This document shows positions 37,301-45,775 of a stretch of DNA of 64,000 nt, one piece after another (the stretch's first letter is position 1; the number at the start of each line of letters is the position of its first letter). Location: positions 558,001-622,000 of the forward strand of contig NZ_JAMBOT010000001.1 in assembly GCF_023715725.1 (NCBI RefSeq), given 5' to 3'. Origin of the DNA: Paenibacillus pasadenensis (lineage in GTDB: Bacteria > Bacillota > Bacilli > Paenibacillales > Paenibacillaceae). The notes beneath the pieces were generated by a model that saw nothing but the letters and a program-made list of their open reading frames with translations, did not search any database and was not told the origin of the DNA. Both the position numbers and the translations under genes were made by a program.

Positions 37301-37412
37301 GCTTACCTGCACGGTTGTCAATGGAAGCCTTGAACGTATTGTCCTCTCTCCACTTATCCAGAACACGCATCTCGCGGCTGCGCGCCTTCTCTTTCACATC
37401 GACTCTTTGCAT
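34311..37412 (-). CDS. ileS: Isoleucine-tRNA ligase, type 2
   Basis: A 1033-residue class I synthetase. The HIGH signature is at 54-57 ([11 protein letters not shown]) and KMSKSKG at 594-600. An editing (CP1) domain is inserted between them, with [18 protein letters not shown] (221-238) and [16 protein letters not shown]. The length and the segments [20 protein letters not shown] and [18 protein letters not shown] fit the type 2 (eukaryote-like, mupirocin-tolerant) form rather than the 920-residue type 1 of Bacillus. ATG 37412 has AAGGGAG 9 bases upstream; a TTG 7 codons earlier overlaps it. It is controlled by a T-box leader. Confidence 0.96.
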   Translation of the reverse strand: [1033 protein letters not shown]

Positions 37413-37434
37413 CCTCAACAACTCCCTTGGCAAA

Positions 37435-37790
37435 ATAAAAAGCCCGCCCCTATGGAAAGGGGCGAGCGTAAACTCGCGATACCACCCTAATCGAACGCGA
37501 ATCAGCTCGTTGCACAGTCATCCATGGATGCTGCAGCATACGAAAGGAGGCGTTCCTCGGCAGCGGATCTGCAAAATCGGATCCGCGTTCCCTGTAACGG
37601 AGGACATCCGGCGCGGCTTATTATGGCTGCTTCCCGAAGGAATAAGGCCATTTCGGCGGCGCTTCTCGGAGAGGATGCATGGCTGGGTTCCGAACGCCGG
37701 CTTGCAGCACAATGGCCGGCTCTCTGGGGATCTTTCCCTCAGCTTGCTTGTTCTCGTCAATGAAGTTGCTGTTCCCATTGTTGGTCAATC
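37435..37790 (-). promoter_or_regulatory. T-box riboswitch leader of ileS
   Basis: The minus strand carries AGGGTGGTATCGCG (37474-37487), a near-perfect T-box bulge sequence. It is followed by terminator stem GCTCGCCCC / GGGGCGGGC with TTTTTATTTT (37435-37467). Upstream lies a Stem I region with AGAGAGCCGG and GCAAGCCGGC. An ATC at 37676-37674, in the expected specifier zone before CTCTCCGAGAAGC, would pair with tRNA-Ile. Uncharged tRNA should stabilise the antiterminator and turn ileS on. Confidence 0.88.
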
Positions 37791-37799
37791 GATACCATT

Positions 37800-37829
37800 T
37801 CTATACTTGGTTATACCCTAATCCGGCAA
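37800..37829 (-). promoter_or_regulatory. Candidate sigma-A promoter of ileS
   Basis: TTGCCG (37829-37824) and TATAGA (37805-37800) with an 18-base spacer lie just upstream of the T-box leader and just past the end of the surface-protein gene. Moderate match only. Confidence 0.5.
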
Positions 37830-37835
37830 AAGGTG

Positions 37836-40571
37836 TCAACCATCCTCCGTGTTTGCCTCTTCGGCGGCTTCGTTCATGATCTCGTGAAACCTTAGCAGAA
37901 CAACAGCCGCTTCGGCTCGAGTGGTCTTGGATACGGGTTCGAAACGGCCGTTCCAGCCCATCATCAATCCGCGTTCGGAGAGCGCAGCGATATAAGGTTT
38001 GGCCCAAGACGGTATAGAAGACGCGTCGCTGTAGGCAAGAGACTCCCCGTTTCCAGCCGGCCATTGCATGAGCCTAACCACAGCAGCAGCCAGCTCCGCC
38101 CGGGTCATTGCGGACCCAGGCCGGAATGTTCCGTCTTCATATCCTTCCAGCAATCCCGCTTCCCTGCTTCGGCCGACGGCGTCAGCAGCCCAATCCGGTA
38201 TCGAGGACTCGTCTTTATATGCCTTGGCTGAGGCCGTGACGTTTCCGCCCCTTGTCTCGGTGCGCTTATGGAGCTCGGACAACCGGTTCAGCATAACGGC
38301 CCACTCCGCGCGTGTAACAGGCTTTTCAGGCTGGAACCGCCCTTGTTCATTTCCTTGGATAATCCCAAGCTTTTCTGCTGCAAGAAGATCCGTCTCTGCC
38401 CAATGTCCCCGAATGTCCTTCAAGCTTGACGTCCCGTTCTCCTTCGCTTCCGTCTTGCGCATGAGATTCAGCTCGTACGTTCTAGCGACTCCGTTTTCAG
38501 CGGTTACTTGAATCCGCACCGTGTTAAAGCCCGGCAGGAGTGGAAGCTTAGGCTCGAACTCAGTCTTTTGACCGTTTATCGTTATAAAAGCTTCCTTGCT
38601 CTGGGGCTCAAGCTTGAGAACAACCTCTTCCCCTTCCACATCAGACTCATAACGCAGCGTTTCAGTGTTGAATGCAGGCAGCAGCTCAATGGCCGAGTCT
38701 CCATCGATCAGCTGGAGCTGCTTCAGGCGGTTCTCACCCGATAGAGGAGGCTGGTATGCTGATCCTCCTTGCTGTGGAGGAGGCGTTCCCTCTGGCAACG
38801 GAGTCGGAGTCGTCTCCGGCTGAGGCAGCGGATTTGTCAGCCCTTCAGCTTTCAGCTCAGGACTAGTCCCATTTGCTGCATCAACAGCAACGACAGCAAG
38901 CTTATACTTCGTATCAGGAGCAAGGCCGTCCAATCGATAGCGGTGTACATCGCCCGCTACTGTAGCCGCCAGACCGCCGTCCTTGAAAATCCGGTATTCG
39001 CTGATTCCCCTGTTATCATTAGCTTCGGGCCAGCTTAATTGAAACGCCTCATGAGTAGCTTCGCTTACAGACAGCATAGATCCGCCGGGCCATGAAGGAT
39101 TTTCCGTATCCGGTATGGGATCGTTTTCCACGATGGTTACCTCTGACTCCACAATTGCTCCAAGTGATGCGCCATTAGTCGGTCCGCTAATCCGGACGAT
39201 AAAGGTTTTGTCGCCTTCATATCGGGCATTATCCGTAATTGGGATGTGAACCGTTTGGCTCGTTTCACCTTCCTGAAATAATATCTGCCGATCCACAGTT
39301 CCATAATCCAATCCGGCAACCGCCGAGCCGTCGTAGGACTGCAATCGAACAGCCGTCTGCCCGTACGTGCCGCCCGTTCTGTATACCGTCAATGCTACCG
39401 TCCCTGCTGCTTCGTCCACTGTTTCCTCAGGGGACGCGAGCTCCAGTACGCCGTCAGCCTTGCTGAGCAGCACGTTTATGAAATTGTACTTACTAAGTGC
39501 CAGATCCGCTTTTCCATCACGGTTAAAGTCTGCGGCACCCAGCGAATTGCCGTTCACCCCATCGTAGCGGACCGCCGCGTCAAACGTGCCGTCACCTTTG
39601 CCCGATAGCAGGTAAAATGCGTTTTCGGATTGGGATTGCGAGGCGAGATCCATATTGCCGTCACCGTCAAAGTCTCCAACAGCGACATCAAGCGAAGAGA
39701 TCCCTCCCGGATAAAATACAGCAGGCGCAAAGGTGCCGTCCGAATGGCCGAGCAGGATGTCCACGCCGCTGTTCCCGTTGCTGGCGACCGCAAGATCCGG
39801 TATGCCGTCTTTATTAAAGTCGGCTGTTTCGGGGCTGACCGGACTATTACTTACCGCAAAAGCTGTTTTCTGAAAGCTTCCTCCGTTTCCATCTCCGTAC
39901 AAAACCGTCACGCTGGCCGAAGCGTTGTCCGCAAGCGCCAAATCCAGGTTCCCGTCTCCATTAAAATCTTCGGCGGCAATACCTCTGTTGCTGCTTCCGG
40001 CAGCAACGGGCGCCTGAATGTCAAAGGTTCCAGAAGCATTTCCCAAAAGTACATACACGTTATTGGTTGATATTGTTGCCGAGACAAGGTCCGTTAGGCC
40101 GTCTCCATTGAGGTCTTCAGCAACAACGTCGTAAGTATCCGGTCCCCCCGGTCCAGAGGATTCGAGCGTATATACCTCACTGGCCGTAAATGCACCGGTA
40201 CCGTCGCCGTGCAGGATATGCAGCTCCGCATTCTGCAAAACTACAGCAATGTCAGCGTTGCCGTCCCGGTCAAAGTCTGCGGAAACAGCCGCTCTCGGAA
40301 TTCCAGGAAACGAATACTCCATCCCCTTTACAAATGTCCCGTCTCCTTTACCGTTCAAGACGCTCAGTTTATTTGTTGCAGCATGGAGCAGCAAAAGATC
40401 CGTAACTCCATCCTGCTGTACATCTGCCGTTTCAAGTTTGCTTACGAGCTCAGCTTCCTGATAAACAGCAACGTTTTGAAACTTTGGCTGCGCGGCATAA
40501 ACGCCTGCTGGAGCCACGAGAAGCGCCGCGCTTGTGCCGGCCAACAGCCATTTTTTGAATAATAATTTCAT
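37836..40571 (-). CDS. Surface protein: FG-GAP repeats, Calx-beta, FN3, cadherin-like and three SLH domains
   Basis: A 911-residue cell-wall-attached protein. A signal peptide covers residues 1-26. About 35-385 are FG-GAP/VCBS repeats with calcium-type DxDxDGxxD motifs (DFDRDGNAD, DFNGDGNLD, DFDGDGNMD). About 385-490 is Calx-beta (VEIVENDPIPD-like end), about 500-590 fibronectin type III, then a Pro-rich linker. About 625-720 is a cadherin-like beta-sandwich, and 730-905 three S-layer-homology domains (DIRGHWAETDLLAAEKLGII and two more). The SLH domains should bind pyruvylated wall polymer. The ligand of the propeller is unknown. It is an insertion relative to the usual divIVA-ileS order. Confidence 0.9.
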   Translation of the reverse strand: MKLLFKKWLLAGTSAALLVAPAGVYAAQPKFQNVAVYQEAELVSKLETADVQQDGVTDLLLLHAATNKLSVLNGKGDGTFVKGMEYSFPGIPRAAVSADFDRDGNADIAVVLQNAELHILHGDGTGAFTASEVYTLESSGPGGPDTYDVVAEDLNGDGLTDLVSATISTNNVYVLLGNASGTFDIQAPVAAGSSNRGIAAEDFNGDGNLDLALADNASASVTVLYGDGNGGSFQKTAFAVSNSPVSPETADFNKDGIPDLAVASNGNSGVDILLGHSDGTFAPAVFYPGGISSLDVAVGDFDGDGNMDLASQSQSENAFYLLSGKGDGTFDAAVRYDGVNGNSLGAADFNRDGKADLALSKYNFINVLLSKADGVLELASPEETVDEAAGTVALTVYRTGGTYGQTAVRLQSYDGSAVAGLDYGTVDRQILFQEGETSQTVHIPITDNARYEGDKTFIVRISGPTNGASLGAIVESEVTIVENDPIPDTENPSWPGGSMLSVSEATHEAFQLSWPEANDNRGISEYRIFKDGGLAATVAGDVHRYRLDGLAPDTKYKLAVVAVDAANGTSPELKAEGLTNPLPQPETTPTPLPEGTPPPQQGGSAYQPPLSGENRLKQLQLIDGDSAIELLPAFNTETLRYESDVEGEEVVLKLEPQSKEAFITINGQKTEFEPKLPLLPGFNTVRIQVTAENGVARTYELNLMRKTEAKENGTSSLKDIRGHWAETDLLAAEKLGIIQGNEQGRFQPEKPVTRAEWAVMLNRLSELHKRTETRGGNVTASAKAYKDESSIPDWAADAVGRSREAGLLEGYEDGTFRPGSAMTRAELAAAVVRLMQWPAGNGESLAYSDASSIPSWAKPYIAALSERGLMMGWNGRFEPVSKTTRAEAAVVLLRFHEIMNEAAEEANTEDG

Positions 40572-40612
40572 GATAATCCCTTCCCTAACGAAATATGGAT
40601 AATACTATAAAA

Positions 40613-40641
40613 AAACAAAAATCCCCCGGTGTCGGGGGACC
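40613..40641 (-). terminator. Intrinsic terminator of divIVA
   Basis: TCCCCCGACACCGGGGGA forms a 7-bp stem followed by TTTTTG on the minus strand, just after the divIVA stop. Confidence 0.88.
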
Positions 40642-40646
40642 AAACT

Positions 40647-41144
40647 TTAGCGGCTGGATTGTTCAAGCGTCAAGCTGCTCGCCGCATTCTCCAGCTTGTC
40701 CCATCCGTCCTGGGACAATAGCTCAAGCTGCGCCTCTACAAGCGTGCGGAAGCGGGTGCGGTAAATGGAAGCCTGCTTCTTGAGCTCCTCCACCTCCAAA
40801 GATACTTTGCGGGATTTCATCAAGGAGTCGTTCACGATCCGTTCGGCATTTTTCTCCGCTTCCTTGATGATGAGCTGCGCCTCTTTTTTGGCGTTGTGCT
40901 TCACCTCGTCGGCAGCTTCCTGAGCGACGATGATCGTTTTGCTGAGCGTCTCTTCGATATTGGAAAAATGATTCAGCTTCTCCTGCAGATTAAGAATCTG
41001 ATTTTGCAGATCCTTGTTCTCACGAATCAACGACTCGTAATCCTTAATCACCTGGTCCAGGAATTCGTTAACTTCGTCCTCGTCGTAACCGCGAAGTCTT
41101 CTCCCGAACTCCTTATTATGTATGTCCAATGGCGTCAGCGGCAT
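40647..41144 (-). CDS. divIVA: DivIVA cell division / polar scaffold protein
   Basis: A 165-residue coiled-coil protein. The N-terminal membrane-binding domain [36 protein letters not shown] is diagnostic, followed by two long coiled coils. It marks negatively curved membrane at septa and poles and helps position division and, in sporulation, chromosome origins (known in Bacillus). ATG 41144 is preceded by CAGGAGGTG; a longer frame to 41285 is not supported. It is the last gene of the ylm block. Confidence 0.95.
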   Translation of the reverse strand: MPLTPLDIHNKEFGRRLRGYDEDEVNEFLDQVIKDYESLIRENKDLQNQILNLQEKLNHFSNIEETLSKTIIVAQEAADEVKHNAKKEAQLIIKEAEKNAERIVNDSLMKSRKVSLEVEELKKQASIYRTRFRTLVEAQLELLSQDGWDKLENAASSLTLEQSSR

Positions 41145-41313
41145 TGGGGCACCTCCTGCTTGAATGGATTCCTGATGTCTGGGCCGTCCATGGTGTGGCT
41201 TATTCATTTCGACAGGTACAGGCAATTTCCTGCAAAATTCACACGCCGCGAATAAAAAAGACGTCTCCCTCTTTATCGGCAGCAAAGGGGGATTCGTTCA
41301 GTGCATGAAACCT

Positions 41314-41348
41314 GTAAAAATAAGGATGGCCCGTGACCCGGCCATCCA
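41314..41348 (-). terminator. Intrinsic terminator after ylmH
   Basis: The stem GGATGGCC / GGCCATCC with an 8-base loop is followed by TTATTTTTAC on the minus strand, directly after the ylmH stop. Confidence 0.75.
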
Positions 41349-41351
41349 TGA

Positions 41352-42131
41352 TTACACATATTTACCCGCTTTGACGCGAATCCGGCCTTTTTTGGTCACG
41401 CCATCCACCTCAAGCAGCTTAAATCTTCCCAGCCCCTTGATCGATATGACGTCTCCCTCGCGAAGCGGCTTTGAGGGGTCCTCTTCCGCCTTCCAATTGA
41501 CGCGGCAGCGCCCGGCGCGGATCGGATCGACAATTTTGGCTCGGCTAATGCGGTACACATCGCTGGCGATACCGTCAAGCCGCAGCGAAGCGACAGTGAA
41601 TGACATCTCTTCCATGCTCGACTGCACAGGGCGAAGCTCGGCAAGCGGCTGAATCTCAGTCAGCACGTTAACCCGATGCACCTGACGAAGATGGACATTG
41701 AGGAATTCCGCAATTTCCTCCGCCGCAAGCAGCTGGGCTCCCGCCTCTCCGACATGAATGTCGCCAATCCGGTCGCGCTTGATGCCAAGCCCGAGAATCG
41801 CACCCAAGTAATCGCCGTGATCCAGCTCCAGATGCCCGCCTGAAGGCGCCTCGATGTTCAGCACAACGATTCCGATCTCTTCCGCTTCTAAGTACCGGTA
41901 CTCTGGAGCAATGAGCGCCCGTTTGCGCTCCGCTCCATCGTAGCCTCCGTCCAGCCGCAACGTAATAGCTGGTTCCCGGTTCGCGAGCGACTGCAAAATG
42001 CCCTGCTGGCGTGGATCTAAAAAATCGGTCCGCTTAAGCTCATGGAGCCCAGCGGACCTCTCGACCCATTCCAGCACACGGTCCACAAACGACCGTTCCT
42101 CCGGAAGGAAGTGATCATAAAATCCCGACAT
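41352..42131 (-). CDS. ylmH: YlmH, S4-domain RNA-binding protein
   Basis: A 259-residue protein. An N-terminal alpha/beta region of about 175 residues carries EAGAQLLAAEEIAEFLNVHLRQVHRV. The C-terminal S4 domain is at about 183-255 (RLDGIASDVYRISRAKIVDPIRAGRCRVNW). YlmH binds ribosomal complexes and is tied to ribosome rescue/quality control in Bacillus (recent knowledge); here it also belongs to the division-linked ylm block. AGGAGC precedes the ATG, 4 bases after ylmG. Confidence 0.93.
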   Translation of the reverse strand: MSGFYDHFLPEERSFVDRVLEWVERSAGLHELKRTDFLDPRQQGILQSLANREPAITLRLDGGYDGAERKRALIAPEYRYLEAEEIGIVVLNIEAPSGGHLELDHGDYLGAILGLGIKRDRIGDIHVGEAGAQLLAAEEIAEFLNVHLRQVHRVNVLTEIQPLAELRPVQSSMEEMSFTVASLRLDGIASDVYRISRAKIVDPIRAGRCRVNWKAEEDPSKPLREGDVISIKGLGRFKLLEVDGVTKKGRIRVKAGKYV

Positions 42132-42135
42132 TAGG

Positions 42136-42408
42136 TTAAGCTCCTACCAAAAAGTCAATGACGCCGACTATGCCGTAAGCGACAAAACGGAGCGCGAGCA
42201 GAGCTACGATCGGGCTTAAATCCAGCATTCCGCCGATCGGCGGAATAAAACGGCGGAAAATACTGAGATAAGGCTCAACCAGCTTGCCAATGAACTCTCC
42301 AATAAAGCTGTCACGAGCATTGGGGAGCCAGGATAGCAAAATATAACCGATGATCAAAAATCTGTAGATCGTCTCGATGTTGTATATCAGGCCTTCGTAG
42401 TCGAACAA
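42136..42408 (-). CDS. ylmG: YggT family membrane protein YlmG
   Basis: A 90-residue protein with two membrane segments (about 12-28 and 62-85) flanking the conserved amphipathic linker EPYLSIFRRFIPP, the YggT hallmark. Homologues in plastids and cyanobacteria affect nucleoid and division organisation; the bacterial role is unclear. The start is TTG with GAGGTGAC 7 bases upstream. It lies between sepF and ylmH. Confidence 0.93.
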   Translation of the reverse strand: MFDYEGLIYNIETIYRFLIIGYILLSWLPNARDSFIGEFIGKLVEPYLSIFRRFIPPIGGMLDLSPIVALLALRFVAYGIVGVIDFLVGA

Positions 42409-42421
42409 CGGTTATGTCACC

Positions 42422-42868
42422 TCATCTTTTTCTATATTCTTCGTCTGCGAGCATTTCCGTTATGGTGCCCTGAACATCGACCGAATCCGGCGTACATAAG
42501 AAAATATTTGGACCCAGCTTGGAGATATGGCCATTCAGCGCATATACCGTGCCGCTCAAAAAATCTACGATGCGGACAGCAAGATCGGTGCGAACCCGCT
42601 GCAAATTCACGATAACGGAGCGGCGGTTGCGCAAATGATCCGCGATATCCTGCGCCTCGTCATAAGAACGCGGCTCGCTCAGCACGACACGCATATTTTT
42701 TTGGGAATGAATGCTGACGATGTTACTGCCTTTGGAGTGTTTACGCATATCCGCAGGCGAGGTTTCAACTTCCTGCTGCTCCTCTTGCTGCTGCACCGCC
42801 TCGCGCTCGATAATCTCTTCCTCATCCTGCAAGCCAAGGAAATTCATGAATCGGTTCATCACCTTCAC
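42422..42868 (-). CDS. sepF: Cell division protein SepF
   Basis: A 148-residue FtsZ-binding protein that tethers Z-rings to the membrane. N-terminal amphipathic helix [16 protein letters not shown] is followed by an acidic Gln/Glu linker and the C-terminal SepF domain ([47 protein letters not shown]). The start is GTG, 7 bases after GGAGG, and overlaps the end of ylmE. Confidence 0.95.
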   Translation of the reverse strand: MKVMNRFMNFLGLQDEEEIIEREAVQQQEEQQEVETSPADMRKHSKGSNIVSIHSQKNMRVVLSEPRSYDEAQDIADHLRNRRSVIVNLQRVRTDLAVRIVDFLSGTVYALNGHISKLGPNIFLCTPDSVDVQGTITEMLADEEYRKR

Positions 42869-43587
42869 ATCAGCTCCTCCTCTTTGCCCACCAAGATAGT
42901 TCCGAGCCGAACCCGGGTGGCGCCTTCTTCAACGGCCACTTCAAAATCATTAGACATTCCCATCGACAGCTCGGTCAGCGGTTCCGGGAACCAGCCCTGC
43001 CGATTCGCTTCGTCACGCAGCTCCCGCAGCCTGCGGAACACCGGACGAGTGAGCTCCGGATCTCCCTCATGCGGCGCCATCGTCATCAAGCCGACCGGAC
43101 GAATAGCCGGATACTGCCGCAGCCCTTCCGCCAGCTCCTGCAGCCCTTCCGGGCTCAGACCATGCTTGGACTGTTCTCCCGATACGTTGACCTGAATGAA
43201 ACAAGGCACCGTAATGCCGAGGCTGGCCGCCTTGCGGTCAATTGCTTCCGCGAGAGACAGCCTGTCCAAGGAATGGATGTATGTAAACTTGCCTACGACG
43301 TCTTTGGCCTTGTTGCTCTGCAGGGAGCCGATAAAATGCCAGACCGGCTTCTCCCGCTCGTCCGCTTCAGAAGATTCCCGCTCCAAAGCTTCCCACTTGT
43401 CCCGGGCATCCTGCCAGCGGTTTTCGCCTAAGTTCAAGCAGCCTGCAGCCAAAGCTTCTCTCGCCCGCTCAAGCGAAACATACTTCGTGACGGCAATTAC
43501 GCTGACCTCGGACGGATCGCGCCCCGCCCGGCGGCATGCTTCTTCGATTCTTCTGTCTACCTCCGCCTTGCGCTCTGCGAGCGTCAT
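42865..43587 (-). CDS. ylmE: YlmE, YggS-type PLP homeostasis protein
   Basis: A 240-residue PLP-binding TIM-barrel protein (PROSC/YggS family) that buffers pyridoxal phosphate. The PLP lysine lies in VIAVTKYVS, and LGENRWQDA and [11 protein letters not shown] are typical. ATG 43587 follows AGGTGA; GTG 43596, overlapping the pgeF stop, is an alternative. The much longer frame to 43692 overlaps pgeF and is not supported. Confidence 0.93.
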   Translation of the reverse strand: MTLAERKAEVDRRIEEACRRAGRDPSEVSVIAVTKYVSLERAREALAAGCLNLGENRWQDARDKWEALERESSEADEREKPVWHFIGSLQSNKAKDVVGKFTYIHSLDRLSLAEAIDRKAASLGITVPCFIQVNVSGEQSKHGLSPEGLQELAEGLRQYPAIRPVGLMTMAPHEGDPELTRPVFRRLRELRDEANRQGWFPEPLTELSMGMSNDFEVAVEEGATRVRLGTILVGKEEELM

Positions 43588-43592
43588 CAGCG

Positions 43593-44456
43593 TCACCTGC
43601 CCTCCATGCCGATCCAGCTGGCCATCCGTCCCGTTGCTCCCCCCTCCATCCGGTGGGAGAAGAACAGATCCCGGCGGCAGCCGGTGCACCACTCCGATAA
43701 TTCGATATGCGTCGGCAAAATTCCTGCTTTTATCATAATCTGTCGGTTCAGCTCTTTCAAGTTAATGAATCCATGTCCCGGTTCAGACGGGCGGATTACC
43801 TCCGCTTCGGCTGCAACGCCGGCTGTCTGAATCTCTTGCAGCAGCGGCCTGACCCGCGAGAGAACATTGTCGTCAACCTCGTAGCAGCAGTCGCCGATGG
43901 AAGGACCGATAGCCGCGCGGATATGCTCCGGCTTGCAGCCGTAACGCTCCCCCATCGCTTCGACGGTCAAACGGGCAATTTCCAGCACCGTGCCTTTCCA
44001 GCCGGCATGTGCAAGCGCAACAGCCCGGCGGAGCGGGTCCCAGAAATATAGGGGCACGCAATCGGCATAAAACGATACGAGCAAAACACCGGGCTCATCC
44101 GTCATGAGCGCATCCGTATCCGGCACCGCCGTTGTCCGGCTGTCCCTGCCGCGCCCCGCATCGGCCGCTCCGATTGCCTGCACCGCGCAGCCGTGCACCT
44201 GCTCGCCGCAGGTGAGCGCTTCGAAGCCCCAGTCAAGCGCCTTGGCAAGCCGGCGGCGGTTTTCCACCACGGCCGCATTATCGTCTCCTACATGAAGCCC
44301 CATGTTAAGCGATGACCATGGAGCGGCGCTGACGCCGCCGGCACGTCCGGTAAAACCTGCCGTCAGCGTCTCATCCTCTTTTACCCACGGATTCAACAAA
44401 AAAAGCGAAGCCTCGTTCGCTTCGTCCCGACTCCGTCTATGAACAAACGGTTCCAT
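43593..44456 (-). CDS. pgeF: PgeF / YlmD, peptidoglycan editing factor (multicopper polyphenol oxidase fold)
   Basis: A 287-residue protein of the laccase-domain (YfiH) family. Metal-site motifs seen are CGEQVHG, FYADCVPLYF and HAGWKGT. Members act as purine nucleoside phosphorylase/adenosine deaminase and, in some bacteria, keep L-Ser out of peptidoglycan precursors. It lies between ylmC and ylmE as in Bacillus. The ATG has a GAGGTGAGG region upstream. Confidence 0.9.
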   Translation of the reverse strand: MEPFVHRRSRDEANEASLFLLNPWVKEDETLTAGFTGRAGGVSAAPWSSLNMGLHVGDDNAAVVENRRRLAKALDWGFEALTCGEQVHGCAVQAIGAADAGRGRDSRTTAVPDTDALMTDEPGVLLVSFYADCVPLYFWDPLRRAVALAHAGWKGTVLEIARLTVEAMGERYGCKPEHIRAAIGPSIGDCCYEVDDNVLSRVRPLLQEIQTAGVAAEAEVIRPSEPGHGFINLKELNRQIMIKAGILPTHIELSEWCTGCRRDLFFSHRMEGGATGRMASWIGMEGR

Positions 44457-44531
44457 CCGGTCCTCACCTCGCCTTTCAGTGTACCATGAGCCGATAAATG
44501 CTGGAAAGCCGACTGCCTTCGCCTCGACCGG

Positions 44532-44843
44532 TTAATCCCGGCGCTGGAGCGGTTTAACCTGAATATCGTCATCCTCCAGATACGCTTTAGGGCTGGCGTT
44601 CTCCATTCTTACGAGCACAACGTCCGCACCGATTTTGACGATATTCCGCCACGGGATAACAAGCTCGGTCCCATTTCCGAACATGCCAAAAAACTTCGTA
44701 AAATGCGGCACAACGATAGAATCGATTCTACCCTGCCGCAGATCGATTTCCATATCGCTGATCTGACCCAGCTTTTTGCCGTCTACGATATTAATGACGT
44801 CCTTCGTCTGAAAGTCGGATATTTTCATAATCATAAGCCGCAC
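44532..44843 (-). CDS. ylmC: YlmC/YmxH family PRC-barrel sporulation protein
   Basis: A 103-residue PRC-barrel protein: MKISDFQTKDVINIVDGKKLGQISD, then IDSIVVPHF and IPWRNIVKIGADVVLV. Function unknown, though the family is confined mostly to spore formers. The GTG start has AAGGA upstream; an ATG at 44828 (MKISDFQ) is an alternative that matches many homologues. Confidence 0.9.
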   Translation of the reverse strand: MRLMIMKISDFQTKDVINIVDGKKLGQISDMEIDLRQGRIDSIVVPHFTKFFGMFGNGTELVIPWRNIVKIGADVVLVRMENASPKAYLEDDDIQVKPLQRRD

Positions 44844-44932
44844 TTCCCGTCCTTAGAAGTCTGATGAAAAACCGATGCAGGCTGCTTGATTCATTATATG
44901 AGCCAAGAAGTCGAATCAGCCCAGCGGACAGG

Positions 44933-44958
44933 AAAAAAGGCGCCGGACGGCGCCTTTT
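44933..44958. terminator. Terminator after sigG
   Basis: AAAAGGCGCC-GGAC-GGCGCCTTTT is a perfect stem with A and T runs on both sides, 35 bases past the sigG stop. Confidence 0.8.
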
Positions 44959-44992
44959 AAGTGCTAATGCGATAGTATACGGCTGAGATTGC

Positions 44993-45775
44993 TCAGGTTT
45001 TCACATGTTTTTGCAGCTGCTGAATGGCCGATTTCTCCAGACGGGACACCTGCGCTTGGCTAATGCCAATTTCGTCGGCGACCTCCATTTGTGTCTTGCC
45101 CTCGAAGAAACGCATCGACAAAATCATTTTTTCGCGTTGATTCAGCTTATGCATCGCCTCGCGCAGTGCAATCTCCTCAATCCAGCCGACATCCTTGTTG
45201 CGGTCGTCGCTGATCTGGTCCATGACATAAATCGGATCGCCGCCGTCATGATAAATCGGCTCAAACAGAGAAACCGGGTCTTGAATGGCATCCAGTGCAA
45301 ATACGACATCCTCTTTTGGCACGCCGAGTGCTTCGGAAATTTCAAATATCGTCGGCTCGCGCGAATTCTGGTTCGTCAACGCATCCCTCACCTGCAGCGC
45401 TTTGTAGGCGATGTCGCGCAGCGAGCGCGAAACGCGGATCGGGTTGTTGTCGCGTAAATAACGGCGGATTTCGCCGATGATCATCGGCACCGCGTACGTG
45501 GAAAACTTGACGTTCTGGCTAAGATCAAAATTATCTATGGCCTTCATAAGTCCAATGCAGCCAACCTGGAACAGATCGTCCACGAACTCCCCGCGGTTGT
45601 TAAACCGCTGGATGACGCTCAGGACCAGCCTCAGGTTGCCATTGACCAGTTTCTCTCTGGCGGACCACTCGTTTTTCGTTTGGAGAGCGGTGAACAGCTC
45701 CCGCATTTCAACATTGGTAAGTACAGGGAGTTTGGCGGTATCCACTCCACAGATCTCGACTTTATTTCGGGTCAA
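44993..45775 (-). CDS. sigG: RNA polymerase sporulation sigma factor SigG
   Basis: A 260-residue late forespore sigma factor, the exact length of the Bacillus protein. Diagnostic N-terminus TRNKVEICGVDTAKLPVL; region 2 FVDDLFQVGCIGLMKAIDNFD, region 3, and region 4 MEVADEIGISQAQVSRLEKSAI. The TTG start at 45775 has GGGAGGT 7 bases upstream. An in-frame ATG at 45829, with its own GAGGAGG, would add 18 residues. The gene is separated from sigE by an accessory block. Confidence 0.95.
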   Translation of the reverse strand: MTRNKVEICGVDTAKLPVLTNVEMRELFTALQTKNEWSAREKLVNGNLRLVLSVIQRFNNRGEFVDDLFQVGCIGLMKAIDNFDLSQNVKFSTYAVPMIIGEIRRYLRDNNPIRVSRSLRDIAYKALQVRDALTNQNSREPTIFEISEALGVPKEDVVFALDAIQDPVSLFEPIYHDGGDPIYVMDQISDDRNKDVGWIEEIALREAMHKLNQREKMILSMRFFEGKTQMEVADEIGISQAQVSRLEKSAIQQLQKHVKT

